NCBI GenBank assembly: GCA_009772895.1
Contig: WOUP01000005.1
Coordinates: 62,001-126,000 of the forward strand
From: Puniceicoccaceae bacterium 5H
GTDB lineage: Bacteria > Verrucomicrobiota > Verrucomicrobiia > Opitutales > Oceanipulchritudinaceae
DNA: 64,000 bases
Direction: 5' to 3'
Below the pieces are notes generated by a model. That model had not been told where the DNA came from. It did no database searches and saw only the letters and a program-made list of their open reading frames with translations. The translations under genes were made by a program, and so were the position numbers. Positions 44,240-53,647 of this stretch are shown here, piece after piece. Position 1 is the stretch's first letter; each line of letters starts with the position of its first letter.

Positions 44240-44851
44240 CTATCCGCGTTCGAGCCAGTAGAGGGCGTAGCCCGCGCGCCAGCCGGGCAGGACGTGGCAG
44301 GGTGTGCGCCAGTCGCCCCGCAGGTAGACGCGCTCGTGGATGGGGTAGCCGGCACGGATGCAGAAGCGCTCGAACTCTTCGACCGAGATCTGGTTGTGCC
44401 GCCAGTCATACTCCCAGGCGCGCGGGAAGACCTCGCTCACCCGGTGGCGGCTGTAGACGAGCGCGTCCATACGGTTGCGCCAGTAGCCGAAGTTGGCGAA
44501 GCCGATCGCCATGCGGCGGGCGACGCGCAGACATTCGTCGATCACCCGCCCGGGCTGATCGAGCTCTTGCACGGTGCGCGACATCACCACCCAGTCGAAG
44601 GCGTCCTTGGGCTGGGACTTCAGGAAGCCTTCCGCGTCTCCCTGATAGACGTTGACGCCGCGTTTGACGCAGCCGGCGACCTTGGCGAGGTCGTTGTCGA
44701 CACCCACTCCGTAGATCTCCTTCGTCTGGTTGAGGTGTTCGAGCAGCAACCCGCGGCCGCAGCCGACGTCGAGCACACGCTGCCGCGGCTCGATCCAATC
44801 GCTGAGGATGCTCTGTTCGGTCTCGCGCTTGATTTGCTGGCGTGGGGGCAT
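44240..44851 (-). CDS. metW: MetW-like methyltransferase
   Basis: A 203-residue class I SAM methyltransferase-like protein with RVLDVGCGRGLLLEHL, VDNDLAKVAGCVKRGV, VYQGDAEGFL, VVMSRTVQEL and FANFGYWRNRMDAL, the latter typical of MetW. It follows metX with one base between them. MetW assists MetX in homoserine acylation in several bacteria; its methyl acceptor is unclear. Confidence 0.93.
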   Translation of the reverse strand: MPPRQQIKRETEQSILSDWIEPRQRVLDVGCGRGLLLEHLNQTKEIYGVGVDNDLAKVAGCVKRGVNVYQGDAEGFLKSQPKDAFDWVVMSRTVQELDQPGRVIDECLRVARRMAIGFANFGYWRNRMDALVYSRHRVSEVFPRAWEYDWRHNQISVEEFERFCIRAGYPIHERVYLRGDWRTPCHVLPGWRAGYALYWLERG

Positions 44852-44852
44852 G

Positions 44853-45995
44853 TTAGATCAGGAAGCGTTCTACCAAGTCGTAGAGTTCCGGTGCGTGCAC
44901 CAGAAACGAGTCGTGCCCAAGCGGCAGATCCACCTCGGCATAGCCGGCATTCTTACCCGCGCGCAAGAGGGCCAGGGCGATCTCGCGGTTTTGCTTGGGC
45001 GGAAAAAGCCAATCGCTGGTGAAACCGACCACGAGCGTGCGCGCCCGAATGGCTTCGAAGGTCTCCTCCAGCCGACCGCTCTCCCCATAGAGGTCGAAGC
45101 GGTCGAGCGCCTTGGTGAAGTAGAGGTAGGTATTGGCGTCGAAGCGGTTGGTAAAGCTCTGCCCCTGGTAGCGCAGGTAGCTCTCCACCTGAAACTCCGC
45201 GTCGAAAAGCGTGCGCGCGGCCGCCCGGCTGATGCGCTCGCGGCCGAACTTCTGGTCCAGCCCCTGATCGCTCAAGTAGGTGATGTGGGCCATCATGCGG
45301 GCGACGGCCAGGCCGACGTGTGGCCCCTGCCCCGGCGGGTAGGCGCCATCGTGCCAATTCGGATCCTGCACGATGGCGAGACGCCCCACTTCGTTGAAGG
45401 CGATGGCCTGGGCGTTCTGGCGGGCCGTGGTGGCCATGGGCAGCAGGCGCCGCACAAACTCCGGGTAGCGTACACCCCATTCGAGCACCTGCATGCCGCC
45501 CATGCTGCCGCCGACCACGGCGTACATTTCCTGCACGCCCAACTCTTCGGTCACCAGACGGTGCTGGGCGCGCACCATATCGCCGATGGTCACCACCGGA
45601 AAGTCGAGGTGGTAGGGCCGGTTCGTCTCCGGGTTGATCGAGGTGGGTCCAGTGCTGCCCTGGCAACCGCCGAGGCAGTTGGAGCAAATGACGAAGAACC
45701 GGTTGGTATCGATCGGCTTGCCGGGGCCGATCATATTGTTCCACCAGCCGGGCTTGCGGTCACGGATCGAGTGGACGCCCGCGCAATGGTGGTCGCCGCT
45801 GAGGGCGTGACACACGAGTATGGCGTTGCTGCCTTCGGCATTCAGTTTGCCGTAGGTCTCGTAGCGCAGACGGAAGCCGGGGATGGTATCCCCGTTTTGA
45901 AAGGTAAAGGGACGACTACTTTCGTAATCGTGCCACTCCACCAACCCGACCTCACCAGAGTGCGCGAAAGTATCGACTTGCTCCGGTTGTTGCAT
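44853..45995 (-). CDS. metX: Homoserine O-acyltransferase MetX
   Basis: A 380-residue alpha/beta-hydrolase that activates homoserine for methionine synthesis. It has the oxyanion region ALSGDHHCAG, PGKPIDTNRFF, the nucleophile elbow GGSMGGMQVLEWGV, and the Asp/His end FTSDWLFPPKQN and PLGHDSFLVHAPE. The acyl donor (acetyl- or succinyl-CoA) is not settled by motif reading alone. The ATG at 45995 is preferred over a TTG at 46007. No SAM riboswitch is recognised in the short gap upstream. Confidence 0.94.
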   Translation of the reverse strand: MQQPEQVDTFAHSGEVGLVEWHDYESSRPFTFQNGDTIPGFRLRYETYGKLNAEGSNAILVCHALSGDHHCAGVHSIRDRKPGWWNNMIGPGKPIDTNRFFVICSNCLGGCQGSTGPTSINPETNRPYHLDFPVVTIGDMVRAQHRLVTEELGVQEMYAVVGGSMGGMQVLEWGVRYPEFVRRLLPMATTARQNAQAIAFNEVGRLAIVQDPNWHDGAYPPGQGPHVGLAVARMMAHITYLSDQGLDQKFGRERISRAAARTLFDAEFQVESYLRYQGQSFTNRFDANTYLYFTKALDRFDLYGESGRLEETFEAIRARTLVVGFTSDWLFPPKQNREIALALLRAGKNAGYAEVDLPLGHDSFLVHAPELYDLVERFLI

Positions 45996-46086
45996 GTAAG
46001 CTGCCAAGGAAAAACTGACATGTCTCTGCTGGCAACGCCGGACTCACATCTTCCTCCAGATCTCTCGCCGTCTATCTCCGTTACCC

Positions 46087-47673
46087 ATGTTTGATTTCTT
46101 CACCAAGTTCTGGACGACTGACGGCTTTATGCCGCACCAGCACTGTTACGTATTGGAACGCGGAACTTTTTGGTTGGCAGTCTTTTCAGACCTCCTGATC
46201 GCCGCCGCCTACTTCTCGATTCCCTACGCTCTGTGGATTCTGGTCAAACAGCGCGAAGACCTCATCCACCGCAAACTCTTTTACCTCTTCGCGGCCTTCA
46301 TCTTCCTCTGCGGCGTCACCCATGTCTTCGGCATGGTCGGCATGTGGTATCCGCTCTATCGGATCGATGCCGTCATCCGGCTGCTGACGGGAATCGTTTC
46401 CCTCGTTACCAGCGTTATCCTTTGGCGAGCCTTGCCGGTTATCCTGCAATTCCCCAGCAAGGCCCAAATGGAGGCCGCCCTGGTCGAAGCCAACCACCAG
46501 GAGGTGCTGCGCGAGAAGGAGGCCGCTTCCAACCGGATGAAGAGCGAATTTCTAGCCAACATGAGCCACGAGATCCGCACGCCCCTCAACGGCGTCATCG
46601 GCATGCTCGACGTGTTGACCCAGAGCAACCTGACTGACCGCCAGAACGAGTGCGTGCAGGTCGCTCTGGACGCCTCCGAACGCTTGCTGGTCATCATCAA
46701 CGATGTGCTCGACCTCTCCAAGATCGAGGCAGGCAAGCTCCAATTCAACCACGCCGACTTCATGCTGAAGGAGGTTGCGGCGGAGGTCATGGACCTCTTG
46801 CGCATGCAGGCCGATGAAAAGCGCTTGTCCTTCCCCCTCCAAATCGGTGACGGCGTCCCGGCCATGGTGCACGGCGACTCCGCCCGCATCTCGCAGATCC
46901 TGATCAACCTGCTCTCCAACGCGATCAAGTTTACCCGGGAAGGCGGCGTGACACTCCGAATCGAGCGGGTCGAGCAGACAGACGACGCCCTCACGCTCGA
47001 CCTAGCGGTGCAAGACACCGGCATCGGCATCCCCCAGGATCGCCTGGACGCGATTTTCGAGGCCTTCACCCAGCAGGATTCCAGTATCCAAAAGCACTTT
47101 GGCGGCACCGGTCTCGGCCTGACGATCGCCAGCCGGCTCTGTCAGCTGATGGGCGGCGAACTCATGGTCTCCAGCGAAGTCGGTGTCGGCTCGACCTTTA
47201 CCGCGCGGGTGAAACTACAGCCTGCGCAAGCAAAGGCTGCCCCTGCCTCTCCCTACACCAACGGCCACGCGCCGGATGCGGGCCAGACGCCGCACTGGAC
47301 CGTCCTGCTGGTCGAAGATTCGGCGGCCAACCGCAGCGTGTTGCAACGCATGATCGAAAACGAAGCCTATTCGGTGGTGACGGCGGAAACGGCAGAGCAA
47401 GCCTGGCAGCTGACACAGGAACGCACCTTTGACCTCATGCTGATCGACGTTCGACTCCCGGGTATTGACGGTCTGGAATTCACCCGCCGCTACCGGGCGT
47501 TCGAGCGGGAGAACCGCAACCGCAGCTGTCCCATGGTCGGCCTGTCCGCGCAGGCCATGCGCGAAGACATCGACGCCGGGATCGAAGCCGGCATGGATGC
47601 CTACCTGACCAAGCCGGTGCGCCGCAACGAGCTGCTGCGAATGCTCGACCGCTTCCGCCTCGCCTCCGAATAA
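46087..47673 (+). CDS. Hybrid histidine kinase with ethylene-receptor-like membrane domain
   Basis: A 528-residue hybrid kinase. The N-terminal three-helix domain (about 25-120) closely follows ETR1: SDLLIAAAYFSIPYALWILV (Asp 35, Tyr 42), FIFLCGVTHVFGMVGMW (Cys 75 and His 79, aligning with the copper ligands Cys 65/His 69 of ETR1) and a third helix ending RALPVIL. A short linker leads to HisKA (MSHEIRTPLNGVIGML, His 161), HATPase (LLSNAIKFTREGGV, GGTGLGLTIASRL) and a C-terminal receiver with Asp 454 in MLIDVRLPGIDG. There is no GAF domain. Ethylene binding is inferred from conserved residues only. Confidence 0.92.
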   Translation: MFDFFTKFWTTDGFMPHQHCYVLERGTFWLAVFSDLLIAAAYFSIPYALWILVKQREDLIHRKLFYLFAAFIFLCGVTHVFGMVGMWYPLYRIDAVIRLLTGIVSLVTSVILWRALPVILQFPSKAQMEAALVEANHQEVLREKEAASNRMKSEFLANMSHEIRTPLNGVIGMLDVLTQSNLTDRQNECVQVALDASERLLVIINDVLDLSKIEAGKLQFNHADFMLKEVAAEVMDLLRMQADEKRLSFPLQIGDGVPAMVHGDSARISQILINLLSNAIKFTREGGVTLRIERVEQTDDALTLDLAVQDTGIGIPQDRLDAIFEAFTQQDSSIQKHFGGTGLGLTIASRLCQLMGGELMVSSEVGVGSTFTARVKLQPAQAKAAPASPYTNGHAPDAGQTPHWTVLLVEDSAANRSVLQRMIENEAYSVVTAETAEQAWQLTQERTFDLMLIDVRLPGIDGLEFTRRYRAFERENRNRSCPMVGLSAQAMREDIDAGIEAGMDAYLTKPVRRNELLRMLDRFRLASE

Positions 47674-47683
47674 CCGCTCCCGG

Positions 47684-48667
47684 TCAATGGGCGGGCTCCG
47701 CTTCCTGCTCCAGCTTTTCCTGCTGCTCGGCCAGCGTCAGGATTTCGCGCAGATGCCAGTGCACCTGCCGCTCGAAGTCTTCGTGCTCGAACTCGACCTG
47801 CCCCGTATCTTCGTTCAGGTGCCACTGCTGCGGGTATTTGACGAACAGGTCGAGCACGTCCCTGGCCAGGCTGCTCATCTGGGCGTCCAGCGTGCGTAGC
47901 TTACGGGCGCGCACAAAAAACGGGTCCTGCAGCAGGCGCTCCTTCTGGGCCACGCCTACGCGCTCCGCCTCTTCCGAGAGGTCGAGCGCATCGAGTTTCT
48001 CCTGATAGGTGTCGCCCAGGTTGTTGAGGTAGTCCGCGATCCGGGCCGTCACCTGCGCGATCTCGCGGTATTGATCGCGCGCCTTCCGGTAACGCTCCAG
48101 ATCGCCCGAAGTCAGCCATTCGTCCGCGGTCATCTCCAGGTTGCCCATCAGCGACTCGATCTCGGCCTGCATATCCTGGAAATCGGCCAGCACCGCCTTT
48201 TCCACCCCCCGCAGCTGCTCGAGGTCGCCCGGCGGCAGGCGGCGTTCGTAGGCCGCAAACGGATCTCGCTCGAACTCCTCGGCCAGGCGCCGCTGCTCCG
48301 CGATCATTTCCCGCATCGCCCGACGCTGCGCCCGGATCGCTTCCTGACGTTGCGCATATTCCGCGTCGATCTGCTGCTGACGCTGATAAGTGCTCACCTC
48401 CTGGGCCAACGCCAGCCCGCCGATCCACGCACAGCCCATCGAGAGCAGGGCAAACCACGGCAGATTCAGGAACCGGCGCTCGCTGCACAGCCACAGCAGC
48501 GTGCCCATGCCCCAACCTATGATCGTCAACACCGCCGCGCTCACCACAAAATGCCACCCGCTGACCAGTAACTCCGGGGCCGCGTAGGTGTGCAGTTTCC
48601 ACGCGACGACGATCGTGCCCACCAGGGCAAGAAAGGCGGCAACAGCGGCTGACAGGCTTTGCTTCAT
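47684..48667 (-). CDS. Membrane-anchored coiled-coil protein
   Basis: Unrecognised 327-residue protein. Three hydrophobic segments (about 8-24, 38-60 and 70-88) are followed by a long Gln/Arg/Glu-rich helical region (about 90-327), including RQQQIDAEYAQRQEAIRAQR, which should form a cytoplasmic or periplasmic coiled coil. The gene converges with the ethylene-receptor-like kinase, ten bases apart. No functional motif is visible. Confidence 0.7.
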   Translation of the reverse strand: MKQSLSAAVAAFLALVGTIVVAWKLHTYAAPELLVSGWHFVVSAAVLTIIGWGMGTLLWLCSERRFLNLPWFALLSMGCAWIGGLALAQEVSTYQRQQQIDAEYAQRQEAIRAQRRAMREMIAEQRRLAEEFERDPFAAYERRLPPGDLEQLRGVEKAVLADFQDMQAEIESLMGNLEMTADEWLTSGDLERYRKARDQYREIAQVTARIADYLNNLGDTYQEKLDALDLSEEAERVGVAQKERLLQDPFFVRARKLRTLDAQMSSLARDVLDLFVKYPQQWHLNEDTGQVEFEHEDFERQVHWHLREILTLAEQQEKLEQEAEPAH

Positions 48668-48710
48668 CTACCGATTGGACGCTCCGACCGCGCAGGGCGT
48701 TCAAGCACAG

Positions 48711-49505
48711 CTACTTGAGCCCGTAGAACGCGACGGTGTTGGCGTGCGTACGCTCGACCAGTTCCTCGTAGGGCACGCCCAGCAGTTCCGCGCAACGCTC
48801 GGCCGTATGGCGCACGTAGGCGGGCTGGTTGGGCTTGCCGCGATGCGGCTCCGGGGGCAGATACGGGCTGTCGGTCTCGACCATCAGACGCTCGATGCCC
48901 TGCGCCAGCATGGCCTGCCGCACGTTTTCGGCGCTCTTGTAGGTCACGATGCCGGTAAAGGACGCCCGCCCGCCGCGCTCGTTGAGCTGACGCACTTCAT
49001 CCGGACCCTCGGAAAAGCAGTGATAGACGACTTTGCGCCAGTCCACGCCGCTTTCGTCGATCAGCTTCACACTCTCGGCAAAGGCGTTGCGGCTGTGGAT
49101 CACGACGGGGCACTCCAGCTGATAGGCGAGGTTCAACTGGGCCTTGAAGGCCTTCACCTGCAGCTGCTTCACCTCCGCCGCTTCGTCCGGATACTTGGGC
49201 AAATGAAAGTGGTCCAGGCCGATCTCGCCCAGCGCCACCGGCATCGGCTCGGTCGCGAAATAGCTGGCAATGCTCTTGAACTGGTCTTCCCAGTCTTCCT
49301 CCACCGCGCAGGGGTGGATGCCCACGGTCCAGTCGATCACCCCCGCATGCTCGTCGGCCAGCTGGTAATAGAGCGGCCAGTCCTTGAGGCTCGTGCCGAT
49401 GGTGATGTGCCGCCCCACCCCGTTTTCCCGGGCCTGGTCGAGCCAGGCTTGCACCTCACCCTTTTTCGCGGCGGTCTCAAAGTGACAGTGACTGTCGATC
49501 AGCAT
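48711..49505 (-). CDS. tatD: TatD-family metal-dependent deoxyribonuclease
   Basis: A 264-residue TIM-barrel hydrolase starting MLIDSHCHFETAA (metal His-x-His). It has VALGEIGLDHFHLP, CPVVIHSRNAFAE, VYHCFSEG and MVETDSPYLPPEPHRGKPN, the complete TatD signature. TatD acts as a 3'-5' exonuclease in DNA repair and turnover. The usual length of about 260 is kept. It faces the moeB gene. Confidence 0.95.
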   Translation of the reverse strand: MLIDSHCHFETAAKKGEVQAWLDQARENGVGRHITIGTSLKDWPLYYQLADEHAGVIDWTVGIHPCAVEEDWEDQFKSIASYFATEPMPVALGEIGLDHFHLPKYPDEAAEVKQLQVKAFKAQLNLAYQLECPVVIHSRNAFAESVKLIDESGVDWRKVVYHCFSEGPDEVRQLNERGGRASFTGIVTYKSAENVRQAMLAQGIERLMVETDSPYLPPEPHRGKPNQPAYVRHTAERCAELLGVPYEELVERTHANTVAFYGLK

Positions 49506-49614
49506 ACTGCCACCCTAGCCCCTGCGCCGCGGATGGCAAGGGCCAGCACGTCGTGCGCCCTCCTGCCACCGCGCCGCGCTGGACAAAGCGGGCTGGATCG
49601 CTTTGCTTGGCCCC

Positions 49615-50781
49615 ATGGCATTGAGCGGAGCAGAAGCCGCGCGCTACAGCCGGCAGATCATCCTGCCGGAGATCGGCGTGGAGGGGCAGGAGAAGCTGCG
49701 GCAAAGTCGCATCTTGATCATCGGGCTGGGCGGTCTCGGCAGCCCCGCCGCCCTTTACCTCGCAGCCGCCGGCGTCGGCACACTCGGGCTGGCGGACTTC
49801 GACCGCGTGGAGGTGCACAACCTGCAGCGCCAGATCATCCACGACGAGATGAGCGCCGGACACCCCAAGCTCGAGAGCGCCGCCCAGCGCCTGCGCGCCC
49901 TCGATCCCGACGTGCAGCTGCGGTTCCATCCACAAGGCGTCACGGTCGACAACGCGCTTGAGCTCTTCCGGCAATACGACCTCATCATCGACGGCACCGA
50001 CAACTTTCCCACCCGCTACCAGAACAACGACGCCGCCGTTCTGGCGGGCAAGCCGCTCGTCTACGGCAGCATCTATCAATTCGAGGGGCAGGTCTCGATC
50101 TTCGACCCGGCTCAAGGCGGCCCCTGTTATCGCTGCCTCTTCCCGGAGATGCCGGCGCCGGGCGAGGTGCCCAATTGCGACGAGGCGGGCGTGTTCGGCG
50201 CGCTCTGCGGCGTGGTCGGCTCATTCCAGGCGCTGGAGGCGATCAAGTATCTGACGGGCGCGGGCGAACCCTTGCGCGGCCGCCTGCTCGCGATCGACGC
50301 CCTGAGTCTGCGCGTGCGCACGATCAACCTGAAAAAGCACGCAGACTGCCCCGTATGCGGCGCACACCCCACCATCACCGGCCTCCAGGCCGATCGCTAT
50401 GAGTGGAGTTGCCAAGTGCCCGAACCTGACGATACTGCCCCCACCATGTCCGGACAACTCCCCGTAGAAATCTCCGTCGAAGACGCCCACGCCCTGCTCC
50501 AGCAGCCCGAAGCCGAACGCCCGCTACTGGTCGACGTGCGCGAAGACCACGAGCTGGCGATCTGCCAGATCCCCGGCAACCGGCACATCCCGCTGGGTGA
50601 GCTGGGCAAGCGCCAGGCCGAGTTGCCCGAGGACCGCCCGATCCTCGTGCTCTGCCACCACGGCAGCCGCAGCCTGCGTGCCGCCCAGGCCATGCGCCGC
50701 GCCGGCTACGAGGCCGCCTCCATCCGTGGCGGCATCGACCAGTGGGCCGAGCAATACGCCCCCGACATGCGGCGATACTAG
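49615..50781 (+). CDS. moeB: MoeB/ThiF-type adenylyltransferase fused to rhodanese
   Basis: A 388-residue E1-like enzyme: Rossmann ATP site ILIIGLGGLGSPAALYLA, QRQIIH, IDGTDNFPTRY, zinc Cys pairs CYRC and CPVC, then a C-terminal rhodanese domain (about 285-388) with VDVREDHELAICQIPG and active-site Cys in LVLCHHGSRS. It adenylates the C-terminus of MoaD or ThiS and can sulfurate it, for molybdopterin or thiamine sulfur transfer. The ATG at 49615 is preferred to the TTG at 49603. Its TAG overlaps the stop of the convergent gene in CTAG. Confidence 0.93.
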   Translation: MALSGAEAARYSRQIILPEIGVEGQEKLRQSRILIIGLGGLGSPAALYLAAAGVGTLGLADFDRVEVHNLQRQIIHDEMSAGHPKLESAAQRLRALDPDVQLRFHPQGVTVDNALELFRQYDLIIDGTDNFPTRYQNNDAAVLAGKPLVYGSIYQFEGQVSIFDPAQGGPCYRCLFPEMPAPGEVPNCDEAGVFGALCGVVGSFQALEAIKYLTGAGEPLRGRLLAIDALSLRVRTINLKKHADCPVCGAHPTITGLQADRYEWSCQVPEPDDTAPTMSGQLPVEISVEDAHALLQQPEAERPLLVDVREDHELAICQIPGNRHIPLGELGKRQAELPEDRPILVLCHHGSRSLRAAQAMRRAGYEAASIRGGIDQWAEQYAPDMRRY

Positions 50782-52235
50782 TTCACCAGGCGCATCCATT
50801 CCGCCATGTCGTCCAAAGAGGCACGGGCGTCGTCACTCAAAGTCTTGTCCTGCGCGACCTCCCGCTGGTAACGGTCGAAGTCCTCCTGCATCAAGGCCCG
50901 ATAATAATCGGTGCGAAGGTCGCGCGAAATCTCCGGCGGCAAACGGGCAGCATCGGCTTCCAGCGTCTCCCAGTCCGGGTCCGCCAGAAACGCCGGTGAA
51001 TTGACTATTTCGGCCAGTTTGCGCCCATAGGCTCCGCTCAGCGCCGGCTCCAGATCGGAACCGGCATACGCCTCGAAATAGGTCGCCAGTTGCGGAATCG
51101 TCAGGTCTTCCGCCGCGCGTTGAATGGCGTAAGGGGATACGCCGTCAAAATCGGCGACCTGTGCGGTCGCACCCCACTGCAATACGGCCTGCGGATCGAT
51201 CGCGGCGTAAGCCTGCATGGCCGCCGGGACCGCCAGAGCGTCTCCCTGTGCCTGCAGTTCTCGCGCCCACGCCAGCATCACCTGCGGATCCCGCTGCGCC
51301 TGGGCTTCGAAGACGCTGCCCAGCGCACCGCCTCGCTCCCACGGCGCGGTAATCGTTTCCGCGATGCGCAGGCCCCACTCCGGATTGTCGTCCACCACAG
51401 CGTCGAGCACGCTGGTCTTCAGACTGCTGTCCGGCTCGAACGGCAGGCGCTCGTAGAGGTCGAACAGCGTTTGCGTCTCGCCCGCTCGCTGCAAGCGCCT
51501 CGCCAAAATATTGGCCCGGGCGGATGCCACCATCCGCCAACCGACGCCCTCGCCCCGGAGCAACTGCTGCATCAGCCGGAGCTGATCGGAAAGGGGACGA
51601 TCCCACGGCCACGTGCCATTCACCAGATCGCTGACCTGATAAGGGGAGACATATTCCAGCGTCTGCAGCCAGGCCACCGCGTTGACCAGGCCATCGCCCT
51701 TCGCCTTGACGGTGGCCATGGCGAGGGCGGCGACCGAACGGGCCTCTCCGGGGAGTTGAGCCAGCGCTTGCTCCGCCTGCACCGGATCGACCTCGGCCCA
51801 CTGCGCAAAAAGCGATCTCAAGAATGCGTTCCGGCGCTCCGAAGGCGCCCGCTGCAACAGCGCTTCGAGCAATCGAGGGTATTCCGTGGGCGCCAGCGTC
51901 TCGACATAGCGATCCATCCAGCCAAAGGCTCGCGAACCGCCCTCCTCCGTCAGCAGGTCGTCGATCAGCGCCCGGCGGCGCGCATTCAAAGTGGGTGACA
52001 GGCCGATATCGGGCCGCAAATCCGCCCAGGCTTTCGGCTCCGTCGCGGTCAATGCGGGCACCTCCGCGTCGGTGGCTTCCGGCGCCGCCGGAGCTTCCGC
52101 TTCTACCGGGGGCGGGGTTTCCACCAGCCGATAGCCCAGGCGCGTGGCTCCATAAACGCCCAGCACCGTCAGCGCCCAGCCGCTGAGCCAGAAGACCCAA
52201 CGTTCGCGTCGGTTAGTGGCAGCGCCGAGCTTCAT
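50778..52235 (-). CDS. Membrane-anchored helical-repeat protein (paralogue A)
   Basis: Unrecognised 485-residue protein. An N-terminal membrane helix (about 14-32) and a Pro/Ala/Glu linker (about 36-65) precede a long alpha-helical repeat region with units such as FAQWAEVDPVQAEQALAQLP, YAAIDPQAVLQWGATA and WARELQAQGDAL. The WAxxDPxxA pattern is also present in the adjacent gene. ATGA overlap with that gene shows a two-gene operon. A periplasmic or envelope scaffold role is a guess. Confidence 0.7.
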   Translation of the reverse strand: MKLGAATNRRERWVFWLSGWALTVLGVYGATRLGYRLVETPPPVEAEAPAAPEATDAEVPALTATEPKAWADLRPDIGLSPTLNARRRALIDDLLTEEGGSRAFGWMDRYVETLAPTEYPRLLEALLQRAPSERRNAFLRSLFAQWAEVDPVQAEQALAQLPGEARSVAALAMATVKAKGDGLVNAVAWLQTLEYVSPYQVSDLVNGTWPWDRPLSDQLRLMQQLLRGEGVGWRMVASARANILARRLQRAGETQTLFDLYERLPFEPDSSLKTSVLDAVVDDNPEWGLRIAETITAPWERGGALGSVFEAQAQRDPQVMLAWARELQAQGDALAVPAAMQAYAAIDPQAVLQWGATAQVADFDGVSPYAIQRAAEDLTIPQLATYFEAYAGSDLEPALSGAYGRKLAEIVNSPAFLADPDWETLEADAARLPPEISRDLRTDYYRALMQEDFDRYQREVAQDKTLSDDARASLDDMAEWMRLVN

Positions 52236-53647
52236 TGCGCCTCCTGGGCCAAGGCCTGTTGCACCTGCCAGAGCGGTGCCTGTTGACGTAGCAGCTGCTG
52301 AATCTCGATCGGCAAGGCCGGGTGATAAGCCAGTTTCACGCGTGCCTGCTCGGGCTCGGTCTCCAGCCAGGCCTGCGCGATCTGCGCGCTGATGCGTTGA
52401 CGTTCGGAGCCTGCGGGCAAGAGCTGCAAGTCGTTGAAGGCGCCTTCCAGACTCCGATCCGCCAGCACCCGCCCCACCAGCATCCTGTCCCGCTCATTTT
52501 GATCGAGGTCCAAAGCACCCAATGTTTGCGCATAGAGCGCCGGGTCGCTTTCCCGTAACTTGCTCAGCTCTTCTCCGGCCATCTCGGTCAAAATCATCTC
52601 TTGAGTTGTATCCCCTTGCTCGGCGGTAGCGAACGCCTGGGGCAAGGTCGCCAGCACCCCGCGCGGATCGAGTTTCAGTTCGGCTAACAGGGCTGAGATC
52701 TCCAACAGGCCCGCACCCTCGCCGGAAAGCTCATCCGTATGCGCCTCCTTGAACGCCAGAAAGGCGGTGGGATCCTCTTGCGCCCATGCAGCCAGCATAC
52801 TGGACGTTTGAAATGCCAGCGTCGGCGATGCTTCCTGAGCATGGCGCTTCCGGGCCACCATCAAGTCGGCCCATGCCTCTGCGGCAAAGGCATAGGTGCC
52901 TGAAGTCCGCGCGTTGCTTGCGAGCTTCTCAACCGCATCATTCAGCGCGCCTTCATCCAGCGCGCCGGTGTCCCCGGCCGCCCAGGCGTCGATTTCGCGA
53001 CGCAGCCAGCGGCTCGTGCCATCCGCGTTTTCACTCACCGCCCAGTCCAACATGAAACCTGACATGGGACGCTCCAGCTCCGCCTCCTCGGCGCTGCCGT
53101 CGAGACTCCAGTGCAAGGCTTCGCCCGGAGAGGCGGCAGCCCAGCCGATCAAGGCGTTGAACAAGTCGACGCCGGGCTGCTCCCGCGCCAGCGTGACGAC
53201 ATCCTGCCCGCGCAGTTGGCCGAGCCGGAAACTGAGGTGGCCCGCGATGTGGAGATGTTCTCCGCTGCCCGGCGGCGGGTGCTCGGCCAGCCAGGCCAGC
53301 GCCTGTAGCGTATTTTCCGCGTCCAGCGAGTTGGCCATGGCGGTGCAGAGGTAGTAGCCCTCCAGATTATCCCCCGCCGCCAGCTTTTCCAACTCCCAGA
53401 GCTCCATGCCCAGCGCCTCATCGAACTGCACCGTGCCCGGCGCCGCGTAGCGCAACTGGCTCGAATAATCCACCCGATCAGGGCGCGATGACCGGCTCGT
53501 CGCCGCAGACGGGGCCCGATCGGTCGCGGGCGATGGCGGGGCGGGCGATTCCTGGGCGGGCGCAACCTCCGGGCGTGCCACGGCATAGGCGCCGTACAAG
53601 GACGCCAACCAACCCGCTCCCAGAATCACCTGCCAGACAGCCTTCAT
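52232..53647 (-). CDS. Membrane-anchored helical-repeat protein (paralogue B)
   Basis: Unrecognised 471-residue protein of the same plan as its neighbour: N-terminal helix (about 5-22), Pro/Ala/Ser-rich linker (about 27-52), then helical repeats with LIGWAAASPGEALHWSLD, LAAWAQEDPTAFLAFKEA and AQAWLETEPEQARVKLAY. It is first in the pair and overlaps paralogue A by four bases. Similar repeat proteins are, in my recollection, numerous in Verrucomicrobia. Function unknown. Confidence 0.7.
   Translation of the reverse strand: MKAVWQVILGAGWLASLYGAYAVARPEVAPAQESPAPPSPATDRAPSAATSRSSRPDRVDYSSQLRYAAPGTVQFDEALGMELWELEKLAAGDNLEGYYLCTAMANSLDAENTLQALAWLAEHPPPGSGEHLHIAGHLSFRLGQLRGQDVVTLAREQPGVDLFNALIGWAAASPGEALHWSLDGSAEEAELERPMSGFMLDWAVSENADGTSRWLRREIDAWAAGDTGALDEGALNDAVEKLASNARTSGTYAFAAEAWADLMVARKRHAQEASPTLAFQTSSMLAAWAQEDPTAFLAFKEAHTDELSGEGAGLLEISALLAELKLDPRGVLATLPQAFATAEQGDTTQEMILTEMAGEELSKLRESDPALYAQTLGALDLDQNERDRMLVGRVLADRSLEGAFNDLQLLPAGSERQRISAQIAQAWLETEPEQARVKLAYHPALPIEIQQLLRQQAPLWQVQQALAQEAQ

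Noticed and set aside
45996-46086. Possible SAM riboswitch before metX
   Set aside because: The gap is only about 90 bases, shared with a divergent kinase promoter, and has no SAM-box pattern.
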